A DNA stretch of 64,000 nucleotides from Sphingopyxis sp. LK2115. GTDB lineage: Bacteria > Pseudomonadota > Alphaproteobacteria > Sphingomonadales > Sphingomonadaceae. Shown piece after piece: positions 51,833 through 61,269 of the stretch. How positions within the stretch are numbered: the first letter of the stretch is position 1; the number at the start of each line of letters is the position of its first letter. The position numbers and the translations under genes are program-made. The notes beneath the pieces were generated by a model. The model was given only the letters and a program-made list of their open reading frames with translations, was not told the origin of the DNA and did no database searches. The DNA lies in assembly GCF_014595975.1 (NCBI RefSeq), contig NZ_JABWGQ010000060.1, forward strand, positions 1 through 64,000, written 5' to 3'.

Positions 51833-53812
51833 CTATTTCAACAGCAGGGCCAGCGTCGCAAGAAACCCCTGCGCCTCGCGCTTGTCCGGCCGCGGCACGG
51901 CGGGCATATAGGCGCGGCAGTCGAGGCACGATGCCTGGATCGACCCCGCCCGTGCGAGCAGCGTCAGATCCTGCACCAGCCGTCGTTCGGCAAGCTGGCG
52001 GTTCATCGCCGCGATGCCGAACCAGCCGCGCGGCAGCGCAGCCGCTTCCTCGTCCCCGGCGCCCGTCCAGCTGGCGAGCATCTTGGAAAACTCGCTCGGT
52101 TCTTCCTCGAAATATCGGGCGTGGAAATCGCCCTCGACCTTGGCGAGCTTCGCCGCCGCGGCGAGCGCGTCGGAAAGGCCGCCGAACTGGTCGACAAGGC
52201 CCAGCTGGCGCGCGGTGCCGCCCGCCCACACGCGCCCTTCGGCGATCCGCAGGATCTTGTCGAGCGGCTGCTTGCGGCTTTTGGCCACCAGCCCGGTGAA
52301 GCGCGCATAGACATCCTCGACGCTCGCCTGCGCCAGCGCATTGAACTCTGCGTTCACCCCGCCCAGGATGTCGGGCTGGCCCGACAGCGGCGTCGTCGCG
52401 ATGCCGTCGGCGTTGACGCCGATCTTGGCGAGCGCCCGATCAAAGCTCGGCACGATGCCGAACACGCCGATCGACCCGGTGACCGTTTCGGGTTCGGCAA
52501 AGATGCGGTCTGCGGGGGTCGAAATCCAGTAGCCGCCCGACGCCGCGACATTGGCCATCGACACGACGACGGGCAGCTTCCTGGCCTTGGCGGCGAGCAG
52601 TGCCTGGCGGATTTCCTCCGACGCCAGCACCGATCCGCCGGGCGAATCGACGCGCAGGACGATCGCCTTGACGCTGCTGTCAGTCGCGGCGTCGAGGATA
52701 TGTTCGGCGATCGTCGCGCCGCCTGCAACCCCTGTCGGCGCTTCGCCATCGACGATTTCGCCGACGACGGGGACGACCGCGATCGCGCTGCCCTTTTCAT
52801 CCGGCGGATTCGCGGCGACCCAGTTTTCGAGCGGGATGGCGTTAAACTCCCACGGTTTGCCGTCGTCGGTCGCGCCGCTGATCTCGGCCACGCGCCGGCC
52901 GAATGCCATGCGGCTGCCGAGCTTGTCGACCAGCCCCGCGTCAAGCGACGCCTTCGACAGGTCATTGCCCGCCGCGCGCACAGCGCCGGGGGTGTCGGCG
53001 ATATAGGCGTCAAGCTTGGCCGCCGGGCGCGCTTTCTTCACATCGGCCAGCCAATTGTCCCACAGGACGCCGGCGTAGGCGAGGTTGGCCTCTTTCGCTT
53101 CGGGCGACTGGTCGCTGCGCAGAAAAGGTTCGACCGCGCTTTTGAAGGTGCCGACCCGATAGATGTTCGCCGTGACGCCGAGGCGATCCATCAGCCCCTT
53201 GTAATAGAGGCGCGATCCGCCCGGTCCCGCAATCGCGACGCCGCCGATGCCGTCGGCCCAGATTTCGCTCGCATGGGCGGCGATCTGATAGCTGTCGGTG
53301 GTATAGGCGGTGGCAAAGGCGAGCACCGGTTTTTTCTTTGCGCGCACCTTGTCGACCGCCGCGCCGATTTCGGCGAGCGACACCTGCCCGCCGCCGAGGA
53401 AGCGGTCGAGGTCGAGAACGACCGAGGTGATCCGCTTGTCCGCCGCCGCGGTTTCGAGCGCGTGGACGACATCGCGCGTGCGGATTTCCTTGATCTGCGG
53501 CCCACCCGACAGCGCCGCGAAGGGGTCGGTTTCGGCCGGCTGTTCGCTGACGACGCCGTCAAGCTCGATCAGCAGCGCACCCTCGCTGACCGGCAGACCC
53601 GCGTTGGGGCGCCCCGCGAGCAGTCCGAAAAGCGCGACGAAGAAAAGCAGCAGAAAGATGAGCGCCAGCGCATCCTTGATTCCGACGAGCAGATTCCAGA
53701 CCTTGCGCGGAAAGCTGGTCGTGCCGCGCGGCCTGTCGTCCCCCGGCAGCGGGCGGCGGACGGGGATGGCCCAGGGGCCGGCGGGATCGTTGGGCGCGGT
53801 GTTGTCGGTCAT
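51833..53812 (-). CDS. sppA: Signal peptide peptidase SppA, long (67K) type
   Basis: Predicted 659-residue membrane-anchored serine protease degrading cleaved signal peptides. A cytoplasmic N-terminal tail (about 1-40) is followed by one membrane helix (ALALIFLLLFFVALFGLLAG) and two ClpP-like repeats. The general-base lysine lies in SRLYYKGLMDRLGV in the first repeat and the nucleophile serine in ANVAASGGYWIS in the second, as in the E. coli type. Length fits the 67K class. Confidence 0.95.
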   Translation of the reverse strand: MTDNTAPNDPAGPWAIPVRRPLPGDDRPRGTTSFPRKVWNLLVGIKDALALIFLLLFFVALFGLLAGRPNAGLPVSEGALLIELDGVVSEQPAETDPFAALSGGPQIKEIRTRDVVHALETAAADKRITSVVLDLDRFLGGGQVSLAEIGAAVDKVRAKKKPVLAFATAYTTDSYQIAAHASEIWADGIGGVAIAGPGGSRLYYKGLMDRLGVTANIYRVGTFKSAVEPFLRSDQSPEAKEANLAYAGVLWDNWLADVKKARPAAKLDAYIADTPGAVRAAGNDLSKASLDAGLVDKLGSRMAFGRRVAEISGATDDGKPWEFNAIPLENWVAANPPDEKGSAIAVVPVVGEIVDGEAPTGVAGGATIAEHILDAATDSSVKAIVLRVDSPGGSVLASEEIRQALLAAKARKLPVVVSMANVAASGGYWISTPADRIFAEPETVTGSIGVFGIVPSFDRALAKIGVNADGIATTPLSGQPDILGGVNAEFNALAQASVEDVYARFTGLVAKSRKQPLDKILRIAEGRVWAGGTARQLGLVDQFGGLSDALAAAAKLAKVEGDFHARYFEEEPSEFSKMLASWTGAGDEEAAALPRGWFGIAAMNRQLAERRLVQDLTLLARAGSIQASCLDCRAYMPAVPRPDKREAQGFLATLALLLK

Positions 53813-53917
53813 CGGTCAAATCTAGGGATGCGCCTCGTCCTTGGCAATGCACGCTTCGACGGGCGGGCGTTGGGGGGGCATGGGCGGTCGAATGGCTCGA
53901 CACGACCCGATTACGGG

Positions 53918-54835
53918 TCAAAGCCAGCCTTCGCGGCGATACCAGCGCACCGTTTCGGCGAGCGCGTCATCGGTGTCCCGTTCGGGGCGCCAGATCGTCG
54001 CAGGCGGGCGCGCGCCCTCGGTCACCACCCAGTCGGGATGCGCGATATAGCGCGCGCGGTCGGGGGTCAGCTTGGCGCGGTCGCGGCGCAGTAACCGATC
54101 GATGCGGGCGCCGGTCTTGATCAGCAGCGCCGGAGTGGTGAGCGTCGGCACATGGGCGCGGCCGACCGCACGGCCGATCGCGCGGGCGAAGCCGCGGTGC
54201 GACCAGCCGCCGGGGGTGCCGTCGTCGGGTTCATAGACCTGTCCGATGCTCGCCATGCGGTCGGCGGCGAGCGCGACGAGCAGGCGGGCGAGATCGCCCA
54301 CACAGATCGCCGACATTCTGCCCCTGGGAGGCAGCAGCGCGATGCCGCGGCGGACCATGCGGAACAGGTCGAGCATTTCGGTATCGCCGGGGCCGAACAC
54401 CGCTGGCGGGCGCACAATTGTCCAGTCGAGCCCGCTGTCCCGAACGACGGCCTCGGCGCGTTCCTTGGACCAGCCATAGTCGGAAAGGCCAGGTTCGCGC
54501 GCCGCGAGCGAGGAGACATGGACGAAGCGCGACACGCGGGCATCGCGCGCGGCGTCGACGACGTTCGCGGTTGCGGCGGCGTTGCCCGCCTCGAATGCGG
54601 CTCGGCTCGGTGCGTTGACGACGCCCGCAATGTGCAAGACGGCGTCGGCGCCCGCCGCCATTTCGGCAAGACTGTCGGCCCGGTCGAGCGCGCCGGCGAT
54701 CCAGGTCACGCCCGCGCGATCGGGTTGCGGGCGGCGGGTGAGCGCGCGGACGTGCCAGCCCGCTTCGACCGCTTGGCGCAGCGTCGCGCCGCCAACGAAA
54801 CCGGTGGCGCCGGTCATCGCCAGCACGCGCGTCAC
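53918..54835 (-). CDS. NAD-dependent epimerase/dehydratase-like SDR (NDUFA9-like)
   Basis: Predicted 305-residue Rossmann-fold protein. The N terminus RVLAMTGATGFVGGATLRQA is the cofactor motif, with DWTIVRPPAVFGPGD later, as in atypical extended SDRs related to complex I subunit NDUFA9 and steroid epimerase-like proteins. The YxxxK pair is present as YGWSK. The GTG at 54835 is chosen because it supplies the first beta strand and overlaps the proB stop (GTGA); an ATG at 54817 would cut that strand. Coupled to proB, but a role in proline synthesis is not implied. Confidence 0.85.
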   Translation of the reverse strand: MTRVLAMTGATGFVGGATLRQAVEAGWHVRALTRRPQPDRAGVTWIAGALDRADSLAEMAAGADAVLHIAGVVNAPSRAAFEAGNAAATANVVDAARDARVSRFVHVSSLAAREPGLSDYGWSKERAEAVVRDSGLDWTIVRPPAVFGPGDTEMLDLFRMVRRGIALLPPRGRMSAICVGDLARLLVALAADRMASIGQVYEPDDGTPGGWSHRGFARAIGRAVGRAHVPTLTTPALLIKTGARIDRLLRRDRAKLTPDRARYIAHPDWVVTEGARPPATIWRPERDTDDALAETVRWYRREGWL

Positions 54836-55938
54836 AGCAGCACCATATGGTCGCGGTGGACCATGGCGCTGCGCGGCGCATAGCCGAGCGCGGCCTCCTG
54901 CGCCTCGCGGCCAAGGCCGACGATCGCGGCGGCGTCGGCGGCGGGATATTCGGACAGGCCGCGCGCAACGATGCGCCCGTCGGGTCCGGCAATGTCGAGG
55001 ATGTCGCCGCGCGCGAAGGCGCCCGACACCGCGGTCACGCCGGCGGCGAGCAGGCTTGCGCCGCCCGCCAGCGCCCTGACCGCGCCCGCGTCGATCGTCA
55101 GCTGTCCCGCGGCGGTCAATCCGCCCGCGAGCCATGCCTTGCGCGCGCTCGCCCCCTTTTCGGCGACGAACAGGCTGTGCCGCGCCGTGGTCGACAGCGG
55201 GCGGTCGATGCGGCCCGACGCGATGGCGAGATGCGCCCCCGCGGCGTTGGCGATGCGCGCGGCGGCGATTTTCGACACCATGCCGCCCGATCCCATGCCC
55301 GACGCCGATCCGGTGTCGGCCATCGCCTCGATCTTCGCGTCGATCCGGTCGATCCGGGCGATGTGGACGGCACCCGGCTGCGCCGGATTGCGGTCATAGA
55401 GGCCGTCGATGTCGGACAGAAGGATGACGCCGCGCGCCGCGGCGGCCTGCGCGACGCGCGCGGCGAGCCGGTCGTTGTCGCCAAAGCGGATTTCCTCGGT
55501 CGCGACGCTGTCATTTTCGTTAATGATCGGCACGACACCCAGGCTGAGCAGCCGATCGAGCGTCGCGGCGGCGTTGAGGTAGCGGCGGCGGTGTTCCAGG
55601 TCGCCGAGCGTCACCAGTATCTGCGCGGCGGTCAGCCCTTCGGCGCCAAGCACCTCGGCCCAGACCTGGCTGAGCGCGATCTGCCCCGTCGCGGCGGCGG
55701 CCTGCGCATCCTCGAGGCTGGCGCGGCCGCCTTTGGCCAGGGCCAGCCGCCGCGCGCCGAGTGCGATCGCGCCCGACGACACCACCGCGACCTGTTGCCC
55801 GGCGCGCGCGCGCTCCGCAATATCGGCGGCGATGCCCGCCAGCCAGTCGCGCCGCACTGCGCCATCGGGATCGACGAGCAGCGCCGACCCGATCTTGACG
55901 ATCAGTCGCGGGCAGGAGGCGGGCGGAAACAGGCTCAT
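54832..55938 (-). CDS. proB: Glutamate 5-kinase
   Basis: Predicted 368-residue kinase making gamma-glutamyl phosphate, the first step of proline synthesis. The amino-acid kinase domain (about 1-255) shows LIVKIGSALLVDPDG, VSSGAIALGARRL, PIINENDSVATEEIRFGDND and the GSGGMVSKIAAA loop. A C-terminal PUA domain (about 275-368) completes the usual two-domain form. proA is not adjacent. The stop overlaps the SDR gene start. Confidence 0.96.
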   Translation of the reverse strand: MSLFPPASCPRLIVKIGSALLVDPDGAVRRDWLAGIAADIAERARAGQQVAVVSSGAIALGARRLALAKGGRASLEDAQAAAATGQIALSQVWAEVLGAEGLTAAQILVTLGDLEHRRRYLNAAATLDRLLSLGVVPIINENDSVATEEIRFGDNDRLAARVAQAAAARGVILLSDIDGLYDRNPAQPGAVHIARIDRIDAKIEAMADTGSASGMGSGGMVSKIAAARIANAAGAHLAIASGRIDRPLSTTARHSLFVAEKGASARKAWLAGGLTAAGQLTIDAGAVRALAGGASLLAAGVTAVSGAFARGDILDIAGPDGRIVARGLSEYPAADAAAIVGLGREAQEAALGYAPRSAMVHRDHMVLL

Positions 55939-56051
55939 GCCGCCGCCGATAGCGCGGCGGCGCCCCCGCGCCAATGCGAATGTCGATTGCCGTGCACAGA
56001 AGGCTGGACGCGGCGCGCGCCGCCCCATAGGTGTTGCGCGTGGAGGGGACC

Positions 56052-56612
56052 ATGCAACCCCATATGACCGCCGCCGAGGAGCGGCATTTTGAATTGCAGC
56101 TGGCGGGGCTGGGCTCGCTGCTGGAGTTCGGCTGCGGCGGCAGCACGCTCGTCGCGGCGCGGCAGGTGCGGCGCATCGTCAGCGTCGACAGCGATCCCGC
56201 CTGGCTGGCGCGCGTGCAGGTCGAGGTGGCGCGCGAGGCGGTGGAGTTCACGCCCGTCCATGTCGACATCGGGCCGGTCGGCGAATGGGGCTATCCTGTC
56301 GATGAAAGCCGCCTGCGCGACTGGCCGCGCTATCACACGCAGGTCTGGCGCGGCATGGGGGGCAGCCCCGACGCGGTGCTGATCGACGGGCGTTTTCGCG
56401 TCGCCTGCCTGCTCCAGTCGATCATCCACTGCAAACCCGATTGCATCCTGCTGTTCCACGATTTTGCCGACCGGCCGCATTATCATGTCGTGCTGCGCCA
56501 TGTGGACGTGCTTACGCGCGTGGACAGGCTGGCGGTCATGCGCGCGAAACAGCAGGTCGACGGCAAGGCGGTGCTGCACGACCTGTTCGATCATTTCCTC
56601 GTCCCCGATTGA
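56052..56612 (+). CDS. Methyltransferase-like protein of unknown substrate
   Basis: Predicted 186-residue soluble protein with a class I SAM-type motif I, LLEFGCGGSTLVA, followed by RIVSVDSDPAWL and DAVLIDGRFRVACLLQSI, as in small Rossmann methyltransferases of sphingomonads. It is short and later motifs are weak, so activity is uncertain. The ATG at 56052 follows GGAGGGG closely; a GTG at 56031 is an unlikely alternative. A GNAT gene follows 31 bp on. Confidence 0.75.
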   Translation: MQPHMTAAEERHFELQLAGLGSLLEFGCGGSTLVAARQVRRIVSVDSDPAWLARVQVEVAREAVEFTPVHVDIGPVGEWGYPVDESRLRDWPRYHTQVWRGMGGSPDAVLIDGRFRVACLLQSIIHCKPDCILLFHDFADRPHYHVVLRHVDVLTRVDRLAVMRAKQQVDGKAVLHDLFDHFLVPD

Positions 56613-56643
56613 CCGCGCGCATCCGCCCGGGCACATCCCGCCG

Positions 56644-57174
56644 ATGCCGACCATCGCCCCCGTCATCGAAACCGATCGCCTGCGCCTGCGTCCCGGACGC
56701 CTTGCCGACAAGGACAGGCACATCGCGATGTGGGCCGACGCGCGCGTCACGCGCTTCATCGGCGGCGAGCCGCGCGCGCCCGATGTCAGCTGGGGCAAGT
56801 TCCTGAGCGCGGCGGGGCTGTGGCCGGTGATGGGCTTCGGTTACTGGGTGTTCGCCGACCGCGCGAGCGACGCGTTGATCGGCATGGGCGGCCTCAGTTA
56901 TTTCGGCCGCGGCATTGCCGAGCTCGAAGGGGTGCCCGAAGCGGGCTGGGCGTTCGATGCCGACCATTGGGGCGCGGGCTATGCGACCGAGGCGATGACC
57001 GCCGTGCTCGGCTGGGCCGACGCGCATCTCGGCGCATCCGATGTGCGCTGCATCATCGACCACGGCCATGAAGCGTCGGAGCGGGTCGCGGCGAAGCTGG
57101 GTTTCCGGCACGTCGGCGACAGCGACGCGCTGGGACATGTGGTGGCGATCTATAGCCGACCGCGGGGAGGGTAG
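56644..57174 (+). CDS. GNAT-family N-acetyltransferase (RimJ/RimL type)
   Basis: Predicted 176-residue acetyl-CoA-dependent transferase. ETDRLRLRPGRLADKDRH is the standard N terminus, GWAFDADHWGAGYATEAM the acetyl-CoA-binding motif A and ASERVAAKLGFRHVGD motif B. Substrate, protein or small amine, is unknown. It probably shares a transcript with the methyltransferase-like gene. Confidence 0.88.
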   Translation: MPTIAPVIETDRLRLRPGRLADKDRHIAMWADARVTRFIGGEPRAPDVSWGKFLSAAGLWPVMGFGYWVFADRASDALIGMGGLSYFGRGIAELEGVPEAGWAFDADHWGAGYATEAMTAVLGWADAHLGASDVRCIIDHGHEASERVAAKLGFRHVGDSDALGHVVAIYSRPRGG

Positions 57175-57191
57175 CCGGGCAGTGGGGAAAG

Positions 57192-57278
57192 CTGCCTGCT
57201 CCCGCGAAAGGCGGCAGCCCATATCCAGTCGATGCGGGTTGGAATGGGCAGGGGAGGGCCCCCCGCCTTCGCGGGGAC
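57192..57278. repeat. Composite REP-like element between convergent genes
   Basis: CTGCC...CCCGCGAAAGGCGGCAG (57192-57217) is followed by GGCCCCCCGC-CTTC-GCGGGGAC (57257-57278). The same two-part design as at 41764-41856 and 61270-61352, here between the GNAT and nfeD stops. Confidence 0.65.
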
Positions 57279-57298
57279 GCGCGATTTTATTTATCGGG

Positions 57299-57745
57299 CT
57301 AGGCCAGCTCCACCACCAGCACCCCGCCGTCGGCGCTGACAACGCGCACTTTGGCGCCCTCGGCGGCGTCGGGGCCGCGCACCGGCCATTCGCCGTCGCC
57401 GACCTTGGCGCGGCCGCGGCCGTCCTCGATCGCTTTCGTCACGGTAAGCACCTCGCCGACGAGGCGGCTGCCGCGCTGGTTCAGATTGGGATCGGCCGTG
57501 GTGATCGGGTTCGCCTTCAGCCAGCGGCGCCCGCCATAGAGCGCGACAAACGACAGCAGCGCAAAGATGCCGAGCTGGAGCGGGACGCTGAGCGGCACGA
57601 TCCACGCGACGACACCGGTGACGACCGCCGCGGCGCCGATCCAGATGAGGAAGAAGCCCGGCGCGACAATCTCGGCCGCGGCGAGCAGCACGCCGAGCGA
57701 CAGCCACGCCCAATGCGGTTCCATATTGGTGAGCCAGTCGGGCAT
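57299..57745 (-). CDS. NfeD-family membrane protein
   Basis: Predicted 148-residue protein with three to four membrane helices (LSLGVLLAAAEIVAPGFFLIW and the WIVPLSVPLQLGIFALLSFV region) and a C-terminal OB-fold beta domain (about 95-148), the short NfeD1b layout. NfeD proteins partner with stomatin-like proteins encoded alongside, as here. The start at 57745 follows GGAG and lies one base after the SPFH stop; an in-frame ATG at 57769 overlaps that gene and is less likely. Confidence 0.9.
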   Translation of the reverse strand: MPDWLTNMEPHWAWLSLGVLLAAAEIVAPGFFLIWIGAAAVVTGVVAWIVPLSVPLQLGIFALLSFVALYGGRRWLKANPITTADPNLNQRGSRLVGEVLTVTKAIEDGRGRAKVGDGEWPVRGPDAAEGAKVRVVSADGGVLVVELA

Positions 57746-57746
57746 G

Positions 57747-58661
57747 TCAGGCTCCCGGCTTGCGTTCAAGCGCGTCGCGGGCGAGTTCGCCGATGCCGCC
57801 CAGGGTGCCGATCAGCTGCGTTGCCTCGACCGGGAACAGGATCGTCTTGCTGTTCGGGCTGGTCGCGAACTGGCTCACCGCCTCGACATATTTCTGCGCG
57901 ACGAAATAGTTGATCGCCTGTGCATTGCCGTTCGCGATCGCGTCGCTGACCATCTGCGTCGCCTTGGCTTCGGCCTCGGCTTCGCGTTCACGCGCCTCGG
58001 CGTCGCGAAAGGCGGCCTCGCGGCGGCCCTCGGCCTGCAAGATCTGACCCTGCTTCTCACCCTCGGCGCGCAGGATTTCAGAGGCGCGCAGTCCCTCCGC
58101 CTCGAGGATCGCGGCGCGCTTTTCGCGCTCGGCCTTCATCTGGCGCGCCATGGCGTTCGAAATGTCGGCGGGCGGGCGGATGTCCTTGATTTCGACGCGC
58201 GTGATCTTGACCCCCCACGGCGTTGTCGCATCGTCGACGACGTGCAGCAGGCGCGCGTTGATCTCGTCGCGCTTCGACAGCGTTTCGTCGAGATCCATCG
58301 ACCCCATGACGGTGCGCAGGTTCGTCGTCGTCAGGTTCATGATCGACAGATACAGGTCGCTGACCTCATAGGCGGCCTTGGCGGCGTCGAGCACCTGGAA
58401 AAACACCACCCCGTCGACCGCGACCATCGCGTTGTCCTTGGTGATGATCTCCTGCCCTGGAATGTCGAGCACCTGTTCCATCATGTTGACCTTGCGCCCG
58501 ACGCGATCGAAGATCGGCATGATGAAGTTGAGGCCCGGCTGCGCGGTGTGCGTGTAGCGGCCGAAGCGTTCGATCGTATAGGCAAAGCCCTGTCGCACGG
58601 GCGTCAACGCCCAGATCAGGAACACCAGTGCCAGAACCACCAGCGCGAGCGCGAACTCCAT
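57747..58661 (-). CDS. SPFH/band-7 stomatin-like protein (QmcA/paraslipin type)
   Basis: Predicted 304-residue protein with one N-terminal membrane helix (LALVVLALVFLIWALTP) and a band-7 domain beginning VRQGFAYTIERFGRYTHT, then an alanine/glutamate coiled coil (REREAEAEAKATQMVSDAI). It forms membrane oligomers with NfeD; the role in lipid-domain organisation and membrane proteolysis is known for the family, not shown here. It is upstream of nfeD in an obvious two-gene operon. Confidence 0.92.
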   Translation of the reverse strand: MEFALALVVLALVFLIWALTPVRQGFAYTIERFGRYTHTAQPGLNFIMPIFDRVGRKVNMMEQVLDIPGQEIITKDNAMVAVDGVVFFQVLDAAKAAYEVSDLYLSIMNLTTTNLRTVMGSMDLDETLSKRDEINARLLHVVDDATTPWGVKITRVEIKDIRPPADISNAMARQMKAEREKRAAILEAEGLRASEILRAEGEKQGQILQAEGRREAAFRDAEAREREAEAEAKATQMVSDAIANGNAQAINYFVAQKYVEAVSQFATSPNSKTILFPVEATQLIGTLGGIGELARDALERKPGA

Positions 58662-58746
58662 CGATCATCCCCTCTTGCAAAATTGCGCCTTTGCAAACCC
58701 GCCTTCCTTATTGCGGCAATGGCGCGGCTGCGCCACAGAAAAGCGC

Positions 58747-59550
58747 ATGACCGACTTCGCTCCGCGCTCGCTGCTCTATGTTCCGGGATCGAACGCCCGC
58801 GCGCTTGAAAAGGCCGCGGGCCTGGCCGCCGACATGCTGATTATCGACCTTGAGGATGCGGTGCCTGTCGATCGCAAGGACGCGGCACGCGACGCGATGC
58901 GCGCGGCGGTGATCGCGGGCTATCCGGGCAAGCGCATCGCGGTGCGGATCAACGGCGCGGGAAGCATGCATCAGGCGGCGGACATCAATGCGCTTGCCGG
59001 ACTGCCGCTCGACGCGGTGGTGCTGCCCAAGGTCGACGCCCCCGCCGACCTCGCCCCGGCGCGCGGGCTCGGTCTGCCGATGCTGGCGATGATCGAGACG
59101 CCGACCGCCATCTATGCCGCGCGCGACATCGCGTCGGACCCCGGCGTTGCGGGACTGATCGCGGGACTCAACGATCTTGCCCACGAACTGAAGCTGCCCG
59201 GCGGCACCGACCGTGGTGCGATGAGCCATGCGATTCAGGCGATCATACTTGCGGCGCGCGCGGGCGGCGTCTGGTGCTTTGACGGCGTTTACAATGCGAT
59301 TGACGATGCCGCGGGTTTCGCCGCCGAAGCCGCCGAGGGGCGGCGGCTGGGTTTCGACGGCAAGACGCTGATCCACCCGTCACAGGTGAACCCATGCAAC
59401 GCCGCATTCGCGCCGACGCCGCGCGAGATCGCCGCGGCCGAGGCGCTGGTCGCGGCGGCGACCGGCGGGGCACAGCGCCACGAAGGACGGATGATCGAGG
59501 ATATGCACGTCGCAGCGGCGCGCGCACTGCTGGCGCGGGCGGGGCGGTGA
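58747..59550 (+). CDS. HpcH/HpaI-family CoA-ester lyase (CitE-like)
   Basis: Predicted 267-residue lyase acting on citryl-, malyl- or beta-methylmalyl-CoA-type esters. RSLLYVPGSNARALEKA is the diagnostic N terminus, MLIIDLEDAVP carries the magnesium-binding acid residues, and IETPTAIYAARDIA and GKTLIHPSQVNPCNAAF are further family motifs. Its isolation from citrate-lyase alpha and gamma genes suggests a stand-alone CitE-like role. Confidence 0.9.
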   Translation: MTDFAPRSLLYVPGSNARALEKAAGLAADMLIIDLEDAVPVDRKDAARDAMRAAVIAGYPGKRIAVRINGAGSMHQAADINALAGLPLDAVVLPKVDAPADLAPARGLGLPMLAMIETPTAIYAARDIASDPGVAGLIAGLNDLAHELKLPGGTDRGAMSHAIQAIILAARAGGVWCFDGVYNAIDDAAGFAAEAAEGRRLGFDGKTLIHPSQVNPCNAAFAPTPREIAAAEALVAAATGGAQRHEGRMIEDMHVAAARALLARAGR

Positions 59551-59564
59551 GATCGTGGCCCCCT

Positions 59565-59711
59565 CCCCTTCAGTGTCGGGGTTGGGGTGGGGGTTATCGG
59601 CCCTGGCGCAAGGTCAGGGCCTCCACCCGCTGCGCCGCGGATCAGGCCCGGCGCTCGCCGCCCTCCCCTGAAGGGGATTGCGAAAGGAAGGTCGTTCGTC
59701 GTTCGACGAAC
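59565..59711. repeat. Repeat-rich leader of the M28 peptidase gene
   Basis: In this gene-free gap CCCCTTCAG (59565-59573) faces CTGAAGGGG about 100 bp on (59668-59676). GTTCGTCG (59694-59701) and CGACGAAC (59704-59711) form a perfect 8-bp inverted repeat, 42-59 bp before the M28 start. The former looks like dispersed repeat; the latter may be an operator or hairpin. Confidence 0.5.
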
Positions 59712-59752
59712 CGCCTTGCCCGCCCGCAGCGGACATGCCATGCCGCGCGGCC

Positions 59753-61261
59753 ATGAAAGTCGCTTTCTTTCGTGCCGCCGTCGCGGCCGCCGCCCTCGCC
59801 GCAACCGCCGCTCCCGCGCACGCCGCCCCCGCAACCGCCGATGCCCCCATCACCGAGGCCGACCTCGCCTCTCACATGAAAATCCTGGCCGGCGATGCGT
59901 TCGAGGGGCGTGCGCCGGGCACCGATGGCGAGGATCGCACGATTGCCTATATCGTCGGCGAATGGGCCAAGGCGGGGCTCGAAGCCGTGCCGGGCAGCGC
60001 GACGCCGTGGCTCCAGCCGGTGCCCTTTGTCGAGACGCAGGCGCTGAGCGGCTCCGCGACGTTCAAGGCGAACGGCCGCGATGTCGCGCTCGGCGATGAC
60101 GGCATCGTCGTGACCGGCCGCGATGCGTCGGTGGCGCTGGCGGGTCTTCCCGCGGTCTTCGTCGGCTATGGCGTCGACGGCGCGGGTCAGGTCAACGCCG
60201 ACGTCCGGGGCAAGCTTGCGATCATGCTGTTCGACAACGCCCCCTTCGGCGACAAGCTGCCGCGCTATCGCGAGCGGCGGCAGATGCTCGCCGATGCGGG
60301 GGCAAGCGCGGTGCTGGTGATCGCGACCGACGCGGTGCCGTGGGATGCGCTGCGCGAAAGCGTCGGCAGCAAATCCATGCGCCTTGCCAGCGCCGGGGCG
60401 GGCGCGCCGGTCAGCGGCTTTCTGTCGAGCGCCGCTGCCGACGCGCTGTTCAAGGCCGCGGGGCAGGATGGCGCCGCGCTGCGCGAGGCGGCAAAATCGC
60501 CCGATTACAAGGGCGCCGCCCTGCCGGTGACGGCGGACTTCACCGCAGCGTCGGCGGTCCGTTCCTTTGCCAGCCACAATGTCATTGCCAGGCTGCCCGG
60601 CGCACGGCCCGACGGCAAGGCGGTGCTCTTCCTCGGCCATTGGGATCATCTCGGCATCTGCGGGGCAGAGGGCGAGGCCGACCGCATCTGCAATGGCGCG
60701 GTCGACAATGCGAGCGGGATCGCGGTGCTGATCGAGGTCGCAAAGCGGCTGGGCGCGGGCGCGCGGCCCGATCGCGACATTTATTTCATGGCGACGACGG
60801 CGGAGGAAAAGGGTCTGCTCGGTGCGCGCTGGTTCGCCGATCATCCGGTGGTTCCGCTGTCCGACATCACGGTCGCGCTCAACGTCGACACGATCGCGAT
60901 CTCGCCGCGCGGCACGCCGGTCGCGACGATCGGGCGCGGCAAGCCCGCCCATGATGCGATGGTGCGTTCGGTGGCTGCCGGGCTGGGTCGCAAGATCGAC
61001 GAGGACGGCGAGGCCGACGCCTTTGTCCAGCGGCAGGATGGCTGGGCGCTGGGCGCGAAAGGCGTCACCTCGCTGATGGTCGGCGGCAGCTTTTCGGACA
61101 TGAAGCTGCTCGAAGCCTTCTTGTCGGGCGATTATCACCGCGCGGGGGACAATTTTTCCGACCGGATACCGCTCGGCGGCGCGGCCGAGGATGCCGACCT
61201 GCACGTCGCGCTGGGGCGGGCTTTTGCCGATACCAGGCGGTGGCCGGGGACGGCGGAGTAA
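59753..61261 (+). CDS. Secreted M28-family zinc metallopeptidase
   Basis: Predicted 502-residue exported aminopeptidase-like enzyme. A signal peptide (MKVAFFRAAVAAAALAATAA) is followed by a protease-associated insert domain (about 130-250) and the M28 catalytic domain with zinc ligands in GHWDHLG, VDNASG, TAEEKGLLG, NVDTI and the C-terminal DYHRAGDN histidine. The start at 59753 is the one opening the signal peptide. It may degrade peptides or modify glutamyl residues outside the cytoplasm; specificity is unknown. Confidence 0.92.
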   Translation: MKVAFFRAAVAAAALAATAAPAHAAPATADAPITEADLASHMKILAGDAFEGRAPGTDGEDRTIAYIVGEWAKAGLEAVPGSATPWLQPVPFVETQALSGSATFKANGRDVALGDDGIVVTGRDASVALAGLPAVFVGYGVDGAGQVNADVRGKLAIMLFDNAPFGDKLPRYRERRQMLADAGASAVLVIATDAVPWDALRESVGSKSMRLASAGAGAPVSGFLSSAAADALFKAAGQDGAALREAAKSPDYKGAALPVTADFTAASAVRSFASHNVIARLPGARPDGKAVLFLGHWDHLGICGAEGEADRICNGAVDNASGIAVLIEVAKRLGAGARPDRDIYFMATTAEEKGLLGARWFADHPVVPLSDITVALNVDTIAISPRGTPVATIGRGKPAHDAMVRSVAAGLGRKIDEDGEADAFVQRQDGWALGAKGVTSLMVGGSFSDMKLLEAFLSGDYHRAGDNFSDRIPLGGAAEDADLHVALGRAFADTRRWPGTAE

Positions 61262-61269
61262 AAGGAAGC

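Noticed and set aside
52121..54094. Plus-strand open frame opposite sppA
   Set aside because: Antisense to a complete SppA with catalytic residues; translation is low-complexity.
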